DNA of 64,000 nt from Paenibacillus sp. OV219 (GCF_900110075.1 NZ_FOCJ01000001.1:744001-808000), one strand, 5' to 3'. Shown: positions 34,230-44,236, numbered from the stretch's first letter. Numbers and translations are program-made. The notes: generated by a model from the letters alone, not told the origin.

Positions 34230-37200
34230 CTATTGCACACTTGCCGTCGCAGAGGCAGCGGATTCGCCGACCTCATTGACTGCAGTGACGCGGAAGAATC
34301 CGCTAGTCATTGGCGATACATACTCAAACCTGGCTTCATTCGTTGAGCCGATCTTTTTGTATCTGCCTTTCTCGCTAGTACTGAAATACACATCATACTG
34401 TGTAACCTGCTCCGAGGTCGCATTATCGAGCCAAGTCAGCTTAATGCCGATATCGGTTCGTTCAATCTGAACCTTCATTGGCGCAGCTGGTGGCGTGAGT
34501 CCTGTCGTCTGACCGTTCGACGGGCCTTGGTTTCCGTTCGAGTTGCTGTTCGAACTACCGTCATTACCCGGCAAGATGATGCCTGTGTTGTCGCCAGTAT
34601 CTAACGCGCCTGAATCGCCAGGTAGATCTGTGACGTTCTCCACTGGCGGCGTTGTGCCACCACCGTTTGAGACAACTAAGCTAGGTGCGGATTCCTTACC
34701 CGCAACGTCAACCGCTGTCACGTAGTAGCTAAATATACCAGAACCAACATAGTTAACGAATCTTGTTTCTTCGCCTGTAAGAACGGGCTTATTCGTATTG
34801 ACGAATTGGCCGTCGTTCACCTTCCGGTACAATCGATATCCGACAACATCCTTCTGAGGGGACGCTGTGTATGTAATTCGGTATGCACTTGACCCTTCAA
34901 CAGGTACAAGGCGTACATTGGAAGGCGGTGAAGGGGCCGCTCCATCGTCTACACGAGGGTCAACGATTGAAGGGGCATCCTGCGCAGCATCCGGCGGCAA
35001 GTATACGGACATTGGTCTACGGCTGTCTGCAGGTAGTTTCGCCTGTGCGGCCTCGATTTCTTGCATGAGTGCATCAAGCGGCTTCTCGCGTTTCACAAGC
35101 GTCAGCTCTTTGATCATGTCAGCAGGAGTCGTCGGTTGCGGAATATAATTGACGCCATTGAAGGAGATGATCGCCATCTTCACAAGCGCGTCGTCCGATT
35201 CCTTCGGAATGAACTTGCTGTTGAACCAGTCCGTTACAAGCTTGCCGCTTGCTCTTGTCAGCTCTGTCGGCAGCTTGCCGCTTACTCTGGACACGGTCGA
35301 CTTCACGATACCGGCAGGCATAGTGAATTGCTTCGTCGGGAACAATTCAGGACGTTCGTCGGTCACTTCATTCATCATTTTAGACCAAATTTGTTTCGCG
35401 TGATTTCGGCCATCTTTGGACAATGCATTGATCTGCTTCTCGTAACCGACCCATACACCCAGTGTGATGTCAGGAGTATAGCCCATGAACCAGACGTCAC
35501 CGTAGCTTTGTGTTGAACCTGTCTTACCGACAACCGGGATTTTTCCATATTTCTTGAACAACGTTGTAATCATATGACCGGAGCCGTTCTTCTCTGAAAT
35601 AACCGTTCTGAGCATATCCGTCATCAGGAATGCCGTCTGTTCGGAGAAGACACGAAGCGGTTTCTTCTCATGCTCATAAACGACGTTGCCGTTCGCATCG
35701 GTAATCCGACCGATCATATAAGCGTCATTGAAAACGCCATTGTCTGCGATTGCGCCATATGCGTTAGTTAGCTCTTCAACGGATACCCCGACGCTAAGTC
35801 CGCCGATAACGCCTGTCTTCGCACCGTCATCTATTGGTTTAAGCGTCGTAATGCCGAGTTTCTTCGCAAACTTCCACGCTTCAGGGATTGTCACCATATT
35901 GTTGAAGATCTTGAGCGCCGGCAAGTTCAAAGAGCGGTTCAGCGCGTCGCGCGCAGTAATCAAGCCGTAGAATTTCTTCGTAACATTCATCGGGATGTGA
36001 TAGCCCTTCTGGCCATCTTTAAGGACCATCGGCGTATCGTCTACGATGCTCGCTGGTTGGATAAGTCCCGAATCAATAGCAGGCAAGTAAGCCGCAATAG
36101 GCTTCATTGTCGAACCTGGCTGACGCGTCATCTGCGTCGCATGGTTCATCTGCTCGGTGTAGAAGTCGCGTCCCTCGAGCATGCCGAGAATTGCGCCAGT
36201 CTTATGATCCAGCATGACGGCTGCAGCTTGCTCCATCCCTTTGGTTTTACTGTCTGGATCAAAGTTAGACGGATCGGAGCCGACTTTGTGCATCGAATTG
36301 TAAATCCGCTTGTCAATCGTCGTATAGATATGATAACCGCCGCGGAGCAGCTGCTCACGGGCTTCTTCGATTAGCGGTGCGTTCTCTTTCTTGCGGACAT
36401 CGCTAATTGTCAAATTCGGATCTTTCTGCATGAGCAGTATTTCGGCTGCCTGACGCTCGGATTCCAGCATGAGGTACGGGAATGTCGAATAAGCTTTCTC
36501 TGTCGGCTTCGCCAGTGATGCACGAACATCAAAGTTGAGCGCTTCATTATACTGTTCACTACTGATACGGCCCGTCTCAAGCATCCGCTTCAGCACGATA
36601 TGCTGGCGATCTATCGCCAGTTTGAAGCCTGATTCATTGAACTTCCCTTTGCTCGTAAAAGCGGTATAAGCGGAAGGACGCTGCGGCAAGCCAGCTAGAT
36701 AAGCGGACTGCGCAATGTTCAGCTGAGTCAAGTCGGTAATATTAAAAATCCCTTTGGCAGCAGCTTTAATCCCATACAGATTGTAACCACTGTTCCCGGT
36801 TCCGAATTGAACTTTGTTCAGATAAGCAGTCAATATCTCGTCCTTTGTCATGAATCGCTCAAGACGAAGAGAGAGGAAGATTTCCTTTACCTTACGGCTG
36901 TCGGTCTTGTCCAGCGTAAGGAACACTTGCCTCGCCAGCTGCTGAGTCAGCGTACTGCCGCCGGTCTGTGTATCTTCATTTAACACCTTCTGTTTAACCG
37001 CGCGAGCAATTCCGTTGAAATCGACGCCGATATGTTTATAGAAGTTGTTGTCTTCTGTAGCAAGCACAGCATTGATGACTTGCGGCGGAATATCGCTCCG
37101 CTTAATGAGTCGCCGATCCTCCTGCGTACGCAGCTGGCCGACAGGCGTTTGTCCATCATTGAAATAAACGAATCCCGTGATGGCATTCTCATCTATTTTA

Positions 37201-37394
37201 TTCTCGATATCAGTGCGTGGACGTACAGGCTCGTCCTTGACGAAGGAAGCGACATAACCAGCGACGGTTGCTCCGGCAAACAACCCAATTAATAAACCGA
37301 AGATGAATAACCATTTCAAGGTGATGAGCGTCACGAGCCCAAAAGTCCGCCATTTGCTGTATCCTTTTGTCTTCTGCTCACGTTCTTGTTCCAT
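34230..37394 (-). CDS. Class A penicillin-binding protein (PBP1A type) with C-terminal Fn3 domains
   Basis: A 1054-residue bifunctional cell-wall enzyme. One membrane anchor (residues 20-50) is followed by a GT51 transglycosylase with ATEDNNFYKHIGVD and GGSTLTQQLARQVF. The transpeptidase has the Ser motif RQPGSTMKP, SLN, and the KTG motif VVGKTGSTQSYGDVWF. Beyond about residue 800 come two fibronectin type III-like domains (PSNVRLVPVEGSSAYRITYT and APMKVQIERTDIGIKLTWLD) joined by a Gly/Asn/Ser-rich linker (GNDGSSNSNSNGNQGPSNG). GAGGAGG lies 12 nt before ATG 37394. It polymerises and crosslinks peptidoglycan outside the membrane; the Fn3 part may bind wall or partners. Confidence 0.93.
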   Translation of the reverse strand: MEQEREQKTKGYSKWRTFGLVTLITLKWLFIFGLLIGLFAGATVAGYVASFVKDEPVRPRTDIENKIDENAITGFVYFNDGQTPVGQLRTQEDRRLIKRSDIPPQVINAVLATEDNNFYKHIGVDFNGIARAVKQKVLNEDTQTGGSTLTQQLARQVFLTLDKTDSRKVKEIFLSLRLERFMTKDEILTAYLNKVQFGTGNSGYNLYGIKAAAKGIFNITDLTQLNIAQSAYLAGLPQRPSAYTAFTSKGKFNESGFKLAIDRQHIVLKRMLETGRISSEQYNEALNFDVRASLAKPTEKAYSTFPYLMLESERQAAEILLMQKDPNLTISDVRKKENAPLIEEAREQLLRGGYHIYTTIDKRIYNSMHKVGSDPSNFDPDSKTKGMEQAAAVMLDHKTGAILGMLEGRDFYTEQMNHATQMTRQPGSTMKPIAAYLPAIDSGLIQPASIVDDTPMVLKDGQKGYHIPMNVTKKFYGLITARDALNRSLNLPALKIFNNMVTIPEAWKFAKKLGITTLKPIDDGAKTGVIGGLSVGVSVEELTNAYGAIADNGVFNDAYMIGRITDANGNVVYEHEKKPLRVFSEQTAFLMTDMLRTVISEKNGSGHMITTLFKKYGKIPVVGKTGSTQSYGDVWFMGYTPDITLGVWVGYEKQINALSKDGRNHAKQIWSKMMNEVTDERPELFPTKQFTMPAGIVKSTVSRVSGKLPTELTRASGKLVTDWFNSKFIPKESDDALVKMAIISFNGVNYIPQPTTPADMIKELTLVKREKPLDALMQEIEAAQAKLPADSRRPMSVYLPPDAAQDAPSIVDPRVDDGAAPSPPSNVRLVPVEGSSAYRITYTASPQKDVVGYRLYRKVNDGQFVNTNKPVLTGEETRFVNYVGSGIFSYYVTAVDVAGKESAPSLVVSNGGGTTPPVENVTDLPGDSGALDTGDNTGIILPGNDGSSNSNSNGNQGPSNGQTTGLTPPAAPMKVQIERTDIGIKLTWLDNATSEQVTQYDVYFSTSEKGRYKKIGSTNEARFEYVSPMTSGFFRVTAVNEVGESAASATASVQ

Positions 37395-37527
37395 ATAATG
37401 ATAAGCCTCCTCTGATTAACAGAGCTATTATAGCATAAATCGCCAGTCTGGTTGCAGCTTCGGGAGACGTATTTGTCTAAGAATTCACTAAGTTGGCAAT
37501 CGAATGGCTGCGCGAAATGGGATTTCA

Positions 37528-37557
37528 TTGACTTTTGTTAATTGCATATGGTATAAG
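37528..37557 (+). promoter_or_regulatory. Promoter of the tyrS leader
   Basis: TTGACT (37528-37533) and TATAAG (37552-37557) are 18 nt apart, and TGG just before the -10 makes an extended -10. Transcription would begin near 37564. Confidence 0.75.
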
Positions 37558-37563
37558 AAGATC

Positions 37564-37887
37564 AGTTAAAAAAGTTCATATTCCAACGTGTTGACAGGCT
37601 TCAGTAGAGTTGCAGATGGAACGTTTCAGAGAGCCGGTGGTTGGTGCAAACCGGTACGCGCTGCAACTTGAATTACCGCCTCGAGCTGATCAGACGAACG
37701 ACGTACAAGGTTGACTTGTGACGTGTCAGTAGTCTGTTTCCGGATAGAATCCGTTATGAAATGAAGTGAGAGCCGCCTTATTCGTGAAGGCTCGTACCTC
37801 TATTTGGGTACGATTGCCGGCGACTCTAATGAGGGTGGTACCGCGAGCAAATCCTTCTCGTCCCTTGAGGACAGAGGGATTTTTTGT
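37564..37887 (+). promoter_or_regulatory. T-box riboswitch (tyrosyl) upstream of tyrS
   Basis: T-box sequence AGGGTGGTACCGCG at 37832-37845, then a terminator with AAATCCTTCTCGTCC / GGACAGAGGGATTTTTT. Stem I has AGTA on the 5' side and the distal loop GGTTGGTGCAAACC. A Tyr codon TAC at 37674-37676 is a candidate specifier. It should turn tyrS on when tRNA-Tyr is uncharged. Confidence 0.93.
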
Positions 37888-37917
37888 ATTTTCCGGACAA
37901 GAGAGAGGACAGTTGAA

Positions 37918-39174
37918 ATGGTTAAATGGGAAGAGCTAACAGCTGCGCAGCAGCAAGAAGTTGAGCGTCAAATGGCAGTAATCCGCCGTGGTGTTGTGGA
38001 GATTGTACCGGAGGATGAGCTCAAAGCGAAGGTAGCAAATGCAGTTGCAACGGGCAAGCCGCTCAAGGTGAAGCTTGGTCTTGATCCATCTGCGCCAGAC
38101 ATTCACATCGGTCATACAGTCGTTCTGCATAAGCTGAAGCAGTTCCAACAGCTGGGACATTCGGTACAGCTCATTATCGGTGACTTCACAGGCCGAATTG
38201 GCGACCCGACAGGCAAATCCGAGACGCGCAAGCAGCTGACGGAAGAAGATGTGAAGCGCAATGCTGAGACGTACAAGAAGCAGATTTACAAGCTGCTTGA
38301 TCCGGAGAAGACGACGGTTTACTACAACTCCGAATGGCTTGGACCGATGAATTTTGCAGAAGTCGTAACCCTTTCGGCTAAAGTAACTGTAGCACGTATG
38401 CTGGAGCGCGATGATTTCACGAAGCGTTATACGACAGGTCAACCGATCAGCATCCACGAGTTCTTCTACCCGCTGATGCAAGGCTTCGATTCCGTAGCGC
38501 TAGAGAGCGATGTTGAGCTTGGCGGTACAGACCAGAAGTTCAACCTGCTCATGGGCCGTACGTTGCAGAAGGAATATGGCAAGTCGACGCAAGCTGCGAT
38601 TATGACACCGCTAATCGAAGGCTTGGACGGCGTCAATAAGATGAGCAAGAGCCTTGGCAACTACATCGGTATCGATGAAGAGCCGAATCAAATTTACGGC
38701 AAGTCGATGTCCATTCCAGATGAGTTGATGCTTAAATATTACGAGCTAGCTACAGATATGAGTAATGAAGAGCTAGCTGCACTTCGTACTGGACTTGAAG
38801 AAGGCACGAAGCATCCACGTGATGTGAAAATGGCGCTGGGTCGCACATTCGTACGGATGTACCATGGCGAAGAGGCGGCTGAGGCAGCGGAGCAGCATTT
38901 CATAACGGTGTTCCAGAAGCGCGCGCTTCCCGACGATATTCAAGATGCGGTGCTCTCTGCAGCGGATCTGGATAACGGCACGATCTTGATCACGAAGCTG
39001 CTGACGACGCTTGGCATGCAAGCTTCCCTCAGCGAGGCGAAACGGAGCGTTCAGCAAGGTGCTGTGCGTATCAACGAAGAGAAGATTGATGATCCGGCAG
39101 TTTCGGTTACGATTGCTGACGGCGATATCATTCAAGTTGGCAAACGTAAATTTGCCAAGTTAGTGCTTCAATAG
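37918..39174 (+). CDS. tyrS: Tyrosyl-tRNA synthetase
   Basis: Charges tRNA-Tyr. The 418-residue class I enzyme has LGLDPSAPDIHIGHTVVLHKL with the HIGH motif, GDFTGRIGDPTGKSETR, and the second signature NKMSKSLGNYIG (KMSKS). The C-terminal 70 residues are an S4-like RNA-binding domain (QASLSEAKRSVQQGAVRINEEK). GAGAGAGGA at 37901-37909 fits ATG 37918; the frame runs further upstream into the leader. Length agrees with B. subtilis TyrS (422). Confidence 0.95.
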   Translation: MVKWEELTAAQQQEVERQMAVIRRGVVEIVPEDELKAKVANAVATGKPLKVKLGLDPSAPDIHIGHTVVLHKLKQFQQLGHSVQLIIGDFTGRIGDPTGKSETRKQLTEEDVKRNAETYKKQIYKLLDPEKTTVYYNSEWLGPMNFAEVVTLSAKVTVARMLERDDFTKRYTTGQPISIHEFFYPLMQGFDSVALESDVELGGTDQKFNLLMGRTLQKEYGKSTQAAIMTPLIEGLDGVNKMSKSLGNYIGIDEEPNQIYGKSMSIPDELMLKYYELATDMSNEELAALRTGLEEGTKHPRDVKMALGRTFVRMYHGEEAAEAAEQHFITVFQKRALPDDIQDAVLSAADLDNGTILITKLLTTLGMQASLSEAKRSVQQGAVRINEEKIDDPAVSVTIADGDIIQVGKRKFAKLVLQ

Positions 39175-39183
39175 TGAGGAGAG

Positions 39184-39228
39184 AAAGCTTACTGTGCAGA
39201 GATTCTGCGGCAGTAAGCTTTTTTTTCA
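39184..39228 (+). terminator. Terminator of tyrS
   Basis: AAAGCTTACTG pairs with CAGTAAGCTTT around an inner TGCAGA / TCTGCG stem, then a T run. Confidence 0.9.
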
Positions 39229-39343
39229 CCTCGTTTGGTGGAAACCAGAGTGAGCGAAACTTCTCATCATATGTAGCGTAATACATAACATGAAAAATTC
39301 TTCTAATTTTTGGATTTTGTGATAATTGAAGGGAGGGAGGGCG

Positions 39344-39877
39344 CTGGAAGGATTATTTATCGGCTGTTTGACTTTAGGCATCTTGTTCACCATCGTGAGC
39401 GTTATTATTGGCGACTGGCTGAGCGCTTCTCTTGACGGGATGCTCGATTTCTTATCGTTGGATGGATACCCCGTAGTGCAGCCGACCACAGTCGTTAGCG
39501 GCATTACCGTCTTCGGCGGTGCAGGGCTGCTGCTTGAGCATCACACTTCATTACCTGCTGCACTTGTGATCCTCACTGCTATCCTCATCGGAGCTGTCGG
39601 AGCTGTCGGTATGTTTTTCTTCTACGTACGTCCTATGGCTCGCAGCGAGAACTCGACCAGTTATTCGATAAAGGAATTGACTGGTAAGATCGGAGAAGTC
39701 AGCATTACCATTCCGGGGAAAGGCTTCGGCGAAGTGCTCATTAAAGTCGGGGCGGGACTTACAAATCACATTGCCTCGAGCGTGGATGGCGATCAGATTC
39801 CGAATGGTGAACGGGTCGTCGTCGTTGCCGTTGCCGTTGACGGACATACGCTCCAAGTTTCCAAGCTAGAGCTGTAA
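39344..39877 (+). CDS. NfeD-like membrane protein (YuaF type)
   Basis: About 177 residues. It has three membrane helices (LFIGCLTLGILFTIVSVIIGDWL, VSGITVFGGAGLLLEHH, PAALVILTAILIGAVGAVGMFFFYVRP) followed by an OB-fold-like soluble domain (LTGKIGEVSITIPGKGFGEVLIKVGAGLTNHIAS). This is the YuaF/NfeD1b design, partner of flotillin in membrane microdomains. The start is unusual: GGGAGGGAGGG at 39331-39341 points to CTG 39344, while the only other early start is TTG 39326, which precedes the site. It is 26 nt before the flotillin gene, as yuaF-floT in B. subtilis. Confidence 0.82.
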   Translation: MEGLFIGCLTLGILFTIVSVIIGDWLSASLDGMLDFLSLDGYPVVQPTTVVSGITVFGGAGLLLEHHTSLPAALVILTAILIGAVGAVGMFFFYVRPMARSENSTSYSIKELTGKIGEVSITIPGKGFGEVLIKVGAGLTNHIASSVDGDQIPNGERVVVVAVAVDGHTLQVSKLEL

Positions 39878-39903
39878 TTACTGACAAGAGAGGGGATTTT
39901 CAC

Positions 39904-41454
39904 TTGATTCCAGATTACTACGTTATTCCAGCCATTGTGGTTGGCGTTCTGATCGTGCTCGCTCTTGCCTTCTGGGCGAGATACCGTACGGTCGGACCAG
40001 ACAAAGCTATGATCGTTACCGGCTCTTTTCTTGGCATAAAGAACGCGACTGTCGACGAGACAGGACGTAAAATCAAAGTCGTTAGGGGCGGTGGCGCCTT
40101 CATCCTGCCCGTGTTTCAGAAGTCTGACTTCCTGTCCTTATTGTCGCATAAGCTGGATGTCACGACGCCTGAGGTGTACACCGAGCAAGGCGTTCCTGTA
40201 ATCTGTGACGGCGTAGCGATCATCAAGATCGGCGGCGCAGTCGAGGATGTCGCTACAGCTGCAGAGCAGTTCCTCGGAAAGCCGACGGAGGCGCTGAAAG
40301 GCGAGGCACAGGAAGTATTAGAAGGGCATTTGCGCGCAATTCTTGGCTCTATGACCGTTGAAGAAGTGTATCGGAACCGTGATAAGTTCGCTCAAGAGGT
40401 ACAAGGCGTTGCAGCGCGTGACCTCAAGAAAATGGGACTGCAGATCGTCTCGTTCACAATCAAGGATTTGCGCGATAAGCACGGTTACCTCGATGCGCTC
40501 GGTAAGCCGCGAATTGCAGCTGTTAAGCGGGACGCTGACATTGCAGAGGCTGAGGCCGTTCGGGATTCGCGGATCCAGAAGGCCAGAGCAGAGGAAGAAG
40601 GCTTGAAGGCAGAGCTGCTCCGCGACACGAATATCGCGGAAGCGTCCAAAACGAAGGAGCTGAAGGTGGCGTCCTTTAAGAAGGAGCAGGATTCGGCGAA
40701 GGCGGAAGCGGACCAGGCGTATGCGATACAAGAAGCGCGTGCGAAGCAGCAAGTCGTTGAGCAGCAGATGCAGGTTGAGCTCGTCCGTAAAGAGCGTGAG
40801 ATCGACCTTGAAGGCAAGGAAATTTTACGCCGCGAGAAGCAGTATGATGCGGAAGTGAAAAAGAAGGCGGATGCAGACCGCTATGCGGTAGAGCAGGCGG
40901 CGGAAGCCGACAAGTCGAAGCGGATGCGCGAGGCGGATGCGGCGCAGTACAAGATCGAGACAGAAGCGAAGGCGAATGCCGAGCAGAAGCGGCTGGATGG
41001 TCTCGCGATTGCAGATTCGGAACGGGCAAGAGGTACAGCAGAGGCGGATGTCATCCGGCTGCGCGGTCTTGCGGAAGCGGAAGCGAAGGAGAAGCTCGCA
41101 AGAGCATTTGAATTGTTCGGCGAAGCGGCTGTTCTCGATATCGTCGTGAAGATGCTGCCGGAGCTTGCCGGTAAAATTGCGGAGCCAATTAGCGCGATTG
41201 ATAAGCTGACTGTCGTCGATACTGGTCACGGCGAAGGTGCTGCTCGCGTAAGCAACTATGTCACGACACTTATGGCGACTGCGCCAGAGATGCTGAAGAG
41301 CGTGTCGGGCATTGATTTGAACGCGTTCGTTAGAGGGCTGACTTCGAAGACTGCTGCGGGTACGGCGGCAGCGGCGGCTTTGTTGCCTGACAGTGTGTCT
41401 TCGGCACCTGTGACAGCAGCAGTGAATGTGATTAAGCCTGATCAAACAAGTTAA
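39904..41454 (+). CDS. floT: Flotillin (FloT/YuaG family)
   Basis: A 516-residue membrane-microdomain scaffold. One N-terminal membrane segment (YYVIPAIVVGVLIVLALAFW) is followed by an SPFH/PHB domain (RTVGPDKAMIVTGSFLG to ITLKDLRDKHGYLDALGKP region) and a long coiled coil with many Glu-Ala repeats (AEAEAVRDSRIQKARAEEEGLKAELL). The end is FELFGEAAVLDIVVKMLPELAGKIAEPISAIDKLTVVDTG, the flotillin signature. TTG 39904 follows AGAGGGG. Operon partner of the NfeD-like gene. Confidence 0.95.
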   Translation: MIPDYYVIPAIVVGVLIVLALAFWARYRTVGPDKAMIVTGSFLGIKNATVDETGRKIKVVRGGGAFILPVFQKSDFLSLLSHKLDVTTPEVYTEQGVPVICDGVAIIKIGGAVEDVATAAEQFLGKPTEALKGEAQEVLEGHLRAILGSMTVEEVYRNRDKFAQEVQGVAARDLKKMGLQIVSFTIKDLRDKHGYLDALGKPRIAAVKRDADIAEAEAVRDSRIQKARAEEEGLKAELLRDTNIAEASKTKELKVASFKKEQDSAKAEADQAYAIQEARAKQQVVEQQMQVELVRKEREIDLEGKEILRREKQYDAEVKKKADADRYAVEQAAEADKSKRMREADAAQYKIETEAKANAEQKRLDGLAIADSERARGTAEADVIRLRGLAEAEAKEKLARAFELFGEAAVLDIVVKMLPELAGKIAEPISAIDKLTVVDTGHGEGAARVSNYVTTLMATAPEMLKSVSGIDLNAFVRGLTSKTAAGTAAAAALLPDSVSSAPVTAAVNVIKPDQTS

Positions 41455-41479
41455 TTGACGATTTGTTAGGCTAGCTCAG

Positions 41480-41518
41480 AAGCGATTCGAAGCACTCAGC
41501 TTCGGATCGCTTTTTTTG
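41480..41518 (+). terminator. Terminator of the flotillin operon
   Basis: AGCGATTCGAAGC pairs with GCTTCGGATCGCT and is followed by seven T. Confidence 0.92.
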
Positions 41519-41613
41519 CAAGTGATCTCGACGAAATATTGCCAATGCAGTTATGCTTTCATAGGAGCAACCCTACTAAAATTTGCTAGCAGAAGAAGGA
41601 GATTAACCCGAAG

Positions 41614-43584
41614 ATGAACAAACTTACGCAAGTACCATGGAAAAATGTTTCCTTCAGCGAAGGCTTCTGGGGGACATGGCAACAGACTAATTCTAGCTCC
41701 ACCGTGAATGCCGTATACAATCGCTTCTACGAAACGGGTCGAATCCACGCGATGAGTCTCGAATGGCAGGAAGGTAAACCAGACAAACCGCATGAATTTT
41801 GGGATTCGGATGTGGCGAAGTGGATGGAAGGCGCTGCTTATATTTTGTACTATCATCCTAATGAAGAGCTGAGTCAGAAGCTTGAGAACATCATAGATCT
41901 CATTGAGAAAGGCCAGCATGAGTCTGGTTACTTCAACTCGTTCTTCTTAACGCTTGAACCAAACAACATCTTCACAGACCGTAGTGCGCATGAGCTCTAC
42001 ACAGCAGGTCACATGATAGAGGCAGCAGTCGCCCATTATTATTCCACAGGAAGTGAGCGCTTCCTTAATGTTATGACCCGTTTCGCCGATTGCATTGAAG
42101 ATGCTTTTGTAATCAACGGAACAGCTAAGTACACCACTTGCGGTCATCAGGAGATTGAGCTTGCTCTCGTTCGGCTCTGGCAGGCAACTGAAGATGAACG
42201 TTATCTGGAGCTATCGAAGCACTTCGTTGATTCTCGCGGATTAGATCCGAAGGAGCGCGTGTTCTCGGTGCCAAACGGTACCCCACCAGCCGATCCAAAG
42301 GTGCGATGCTACGTTCACTATAATGACAGCTACGCGCAGGACGATGCGCCGGCTCGTCAGCTGCCAGCTGCGGCAGGTCATGCCGTAAGGGCGATGTACT
42401 ACTATTCGTCCATGGCGGATCTCTCCAGAGAGTATGATGATAAGGAGCTGTACGACGCTTGCTTGCGTCTCTGGAACGATGCAACGCTTCGCAAAATGTA
42501 CGTAACAGGCGGAGTAAGTGCGGATCGTTACGGCGAAGCGATCGGAGCGGCGTTTACACTTCCGAATGCCGGGTCTTACGCAGAAACCTGCGCTTCCATC
42601 GCAATGGCATTTTTCGCACAACGGATGTTCTCTATGGAGCCTGATGCGCGTTTTACCGATATCGTAGAGCTACAAATGTTTAATGGCGCATTGGTTGGAT
42701 TGTCGTTGGACGGGACAGGCTTTTTCTACGATAACGCCTTGGAATCCTCGCCAGCATACAACGACTTCTCGCGTGGCATTAACGATAAGCGCCTGCTATT
42801 CCCGCATTATCGGCGCGAACGCGTATTTGAATGCTCCTGCTGCCCTCCGAACATTCTACGCTTCATCGGAGCGCTTGGAGAATATGTCTACGCGACAGAG
42901 AACGATACCGTTTATGTAAGTCAATATGCGCAAAGTAAGGCGGATGTACAGTTAGCTTCTGGTACATTGCAAATCTCACAGGAGACCAACTATCCTTGGA
43001 CGGAGACGGTTACAGTTAAAGTGTACGCAGAGCAGGCGCCGAGTTCGGTTGTTGCCTTCCGTATACCGGGCTGGTGTACAACGCCAAGCGTTACGATTGA
43101 TGGTACGGTCGTCTACGACAACGAAACGATCGCACAGGGCGTGGTCATGGCACGCGGATATGTATATGTTCCTGCAGCGCTGATTGCTGGGGGTACCGTT
43201 GTTCTGAACTTCCCGATGAAGATCACCGAGCTTGAAGCCAATCCGCTTGTCACAGAAGATTGTGGCAAAATTGCGATTATGCGCGGGCCGATTGTATATT
43301 GTGTGGAAGCTGAGGATAATGCCGGCGTCAATGTTTTTGATCTGACAGTGCTTCGCAATCCTCAGTATGAGCATCAGATGGGGGAAATAGGCGGTGTTCC
43401 GATGGTTCTGCTGAACGGCAAAGCGGCGGTGCGGTCGACAGAAGGCTGGACGAATACGCTATATCGCTCCGGCAGCTCCAAGTTTACGAATGTAAACTTC
43501 ACGGCTATTCCGTATTTTGCATGGGCGAATCGTGAAGCTGGGGATATGTCAGTGTGGTTGAATAAGGAAACGACGATTTCATAA
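41614..43584 (+). CDS. GH127 family glycosidase (beta-L-arabinofuranosidase-like)
   Basis: A 656-residue protein without signal peptide. It has the family opening VSFSEGFWGTWQQTN, HEFWDSDVAKWMEGAAYIL, SAHELYTAGHMIEAAVAHY and the Cys cluster CSCCPPNILRFIGALG with Cys407, Cys409 and Cys410. In HypBA1 a conserved zinc-bound Cys near this cluster is the nucleophile. It likely trims L-arabinofuranose from imported plant oligosaccharides in the cytoplasm. AAGGAG precedes ATG 41614. It stands alone between two terminators; no transporter is adjacent, so substrate is inferred from family. Confidence 0.88.
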   Translation: MNKLTQVPWKNVSFSEGFWGTWQQTNSSSTVNAVYNRFYETGRIHAMSLEWQEGKPDKPHEFWDSDVAKWMEGAAYILYYHPNEELSQKLENIIDLIEKGQHESGYFNSFFLTLEPNNIFTDRSAHELYTAGHMIEAAVAHYYSTGSERFLNVMTRFADCIEDAFVINGTAKYTTCGHQEIELALVRLWQATEDERYLELSKHFVDSRGLDPKERVFSVPNGTPPADPKVRCYVHYNDSYAQDDAPARQLPAAAGHAVRAMYYYSSMADLSREYDDKELYDACLRLWNDATLRKMYVTGGVSADRYGEAIGAAFTLPNAGSYAETCASIAMAFFAQRMFSMEPDARFTDIVELQMFNGALVGLSLDGTGFFYDNALESSPAYNDFSRGINDKRLLFPHYRRERVFECSCCPPNILRFIGALGEYVYATENDTVYVSQYAQSKADVQLASGTLQISQETNYPWTETVTVKVYAEQAPSSVVAFRIPGWCTTPSVTIDGTVVYDNETIAQGVVMARGYVYVPAALIAGGTVVLNFPMKITELEANPLVTEDCGKIAIMRGPIVYCVEAEDNAGVNVFDLTVLRNPQYEHQMGEIGGVPMVLLNGKAAVRSTEGWTNTLYRSGSSKFTNVNFTAIPYFAWANREAGDMSVWLNKETTIS

Positions 43585-43592
43585 TATCCACA

Positions 43593-43631
43593 CAAAAAAA
43601 GCGATCCGGAGCAAATGCTCTGGATCGCTTG
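43593..43631. terminator. Bidirectional terminator, GH127 gene and rpsD
   Basis: AAGCGATCCGGAGC pairs with GCTCTGGATCGCTT. The T run is stronger on the minus strand, ending rpsD. Confidence 0.88.
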
Positions 43632-43636
43632 ATTTA

Positions 43637-44236
43637 TTAACGGCTGTAGAACTCGACGATTTGCTTCTCGTCGATCTCTTGTGGAAGCTCAGCGCGATCT
43701 GGAAGACGAAGGAACTTGCCTTCAACAGCTGCATCGTTGAATTCCAGGTAGTTTGGCAGGAAGTTGCGGCCAGCCAAAGCTTCTTTAACGGATTTCTGTT
43801 CACGGCTGCGCTCACGCAGACCGATTACATCGCCGAGTGCTACTGTGTAAGAAGCGATGTCGACTTTCTTGCCGTTTACTGTAACGTGACCGTGGGATAC
43901 CAATTGACGAGCACCTGCACGGGAGTTTGCGAAACCAAGACGGTAAACCAGGTTGTCCAAACGGCTCTCAAGAAGGGCCATGAAGTTTTCACCGGCAATA
44001 CCTTTCAGCTTCGAAGCTTTATCGAACAAGTTACGGAATTGTTTCTCGTTCATTCCGTACATGTGACGAAGCTTTTGCTTCTCTTGCAATTGGATACCGT
44101 AACCGCTCATTTTTTTACGTTGGCCAGGACCGTGTTGACCTGGAGGGAAAGCACGTTTCAATTCTTTACCTGTACCGCTAAGGGAGATGCCGAGGCGACG
44201 GCTAAGTTTAAATTTAGGACCTGTATATCTTGACAT
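43637..44236 (-). CDS. rpsD: 30S ribosomal protein S4
   Basis: A 199-residue primary 16S rRNA-binding protein. It begins [21 protein letters not shown], has the S4 RNA-binding domain ([39 protein letters not shown]), and ends [19 protein letters not shown]. The four Cys of the zinc-binding form of S4 are absent. It is a single-gene unit as in B. subtilis, where S4 represses its own synthesis by binding the leader mRNA; a structured leader is visible upstream. AAGGAG precedes ATG 44236. Confidence 0.97.
   Translation of the reverse strand: MSRYTGPKFKLSRRLGISLSGTGKELKRAFPPGQHGPGQRKKMSGYGIQLQEKQKLRHMYGMNEKQFRNLFDKASKLKGIAGENFMALLESRLDNLVYRLGFANSRAGARQLVSHGHVTVNGKKVDIASYTVALGDVIGLRERSREQKSVKEALAGRNFLPNYLEFNDAAVEGKFLRLPDRAELPQEIDEKQIVEFYSR

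Noticed and set aside
40825-41445. 206-codon minus-strand frame in the flotillin gene
   Set aside because: Mirror of the Glu/Ala-rich coiled coil; Arg/Leu-rich product typical of shadow frames.
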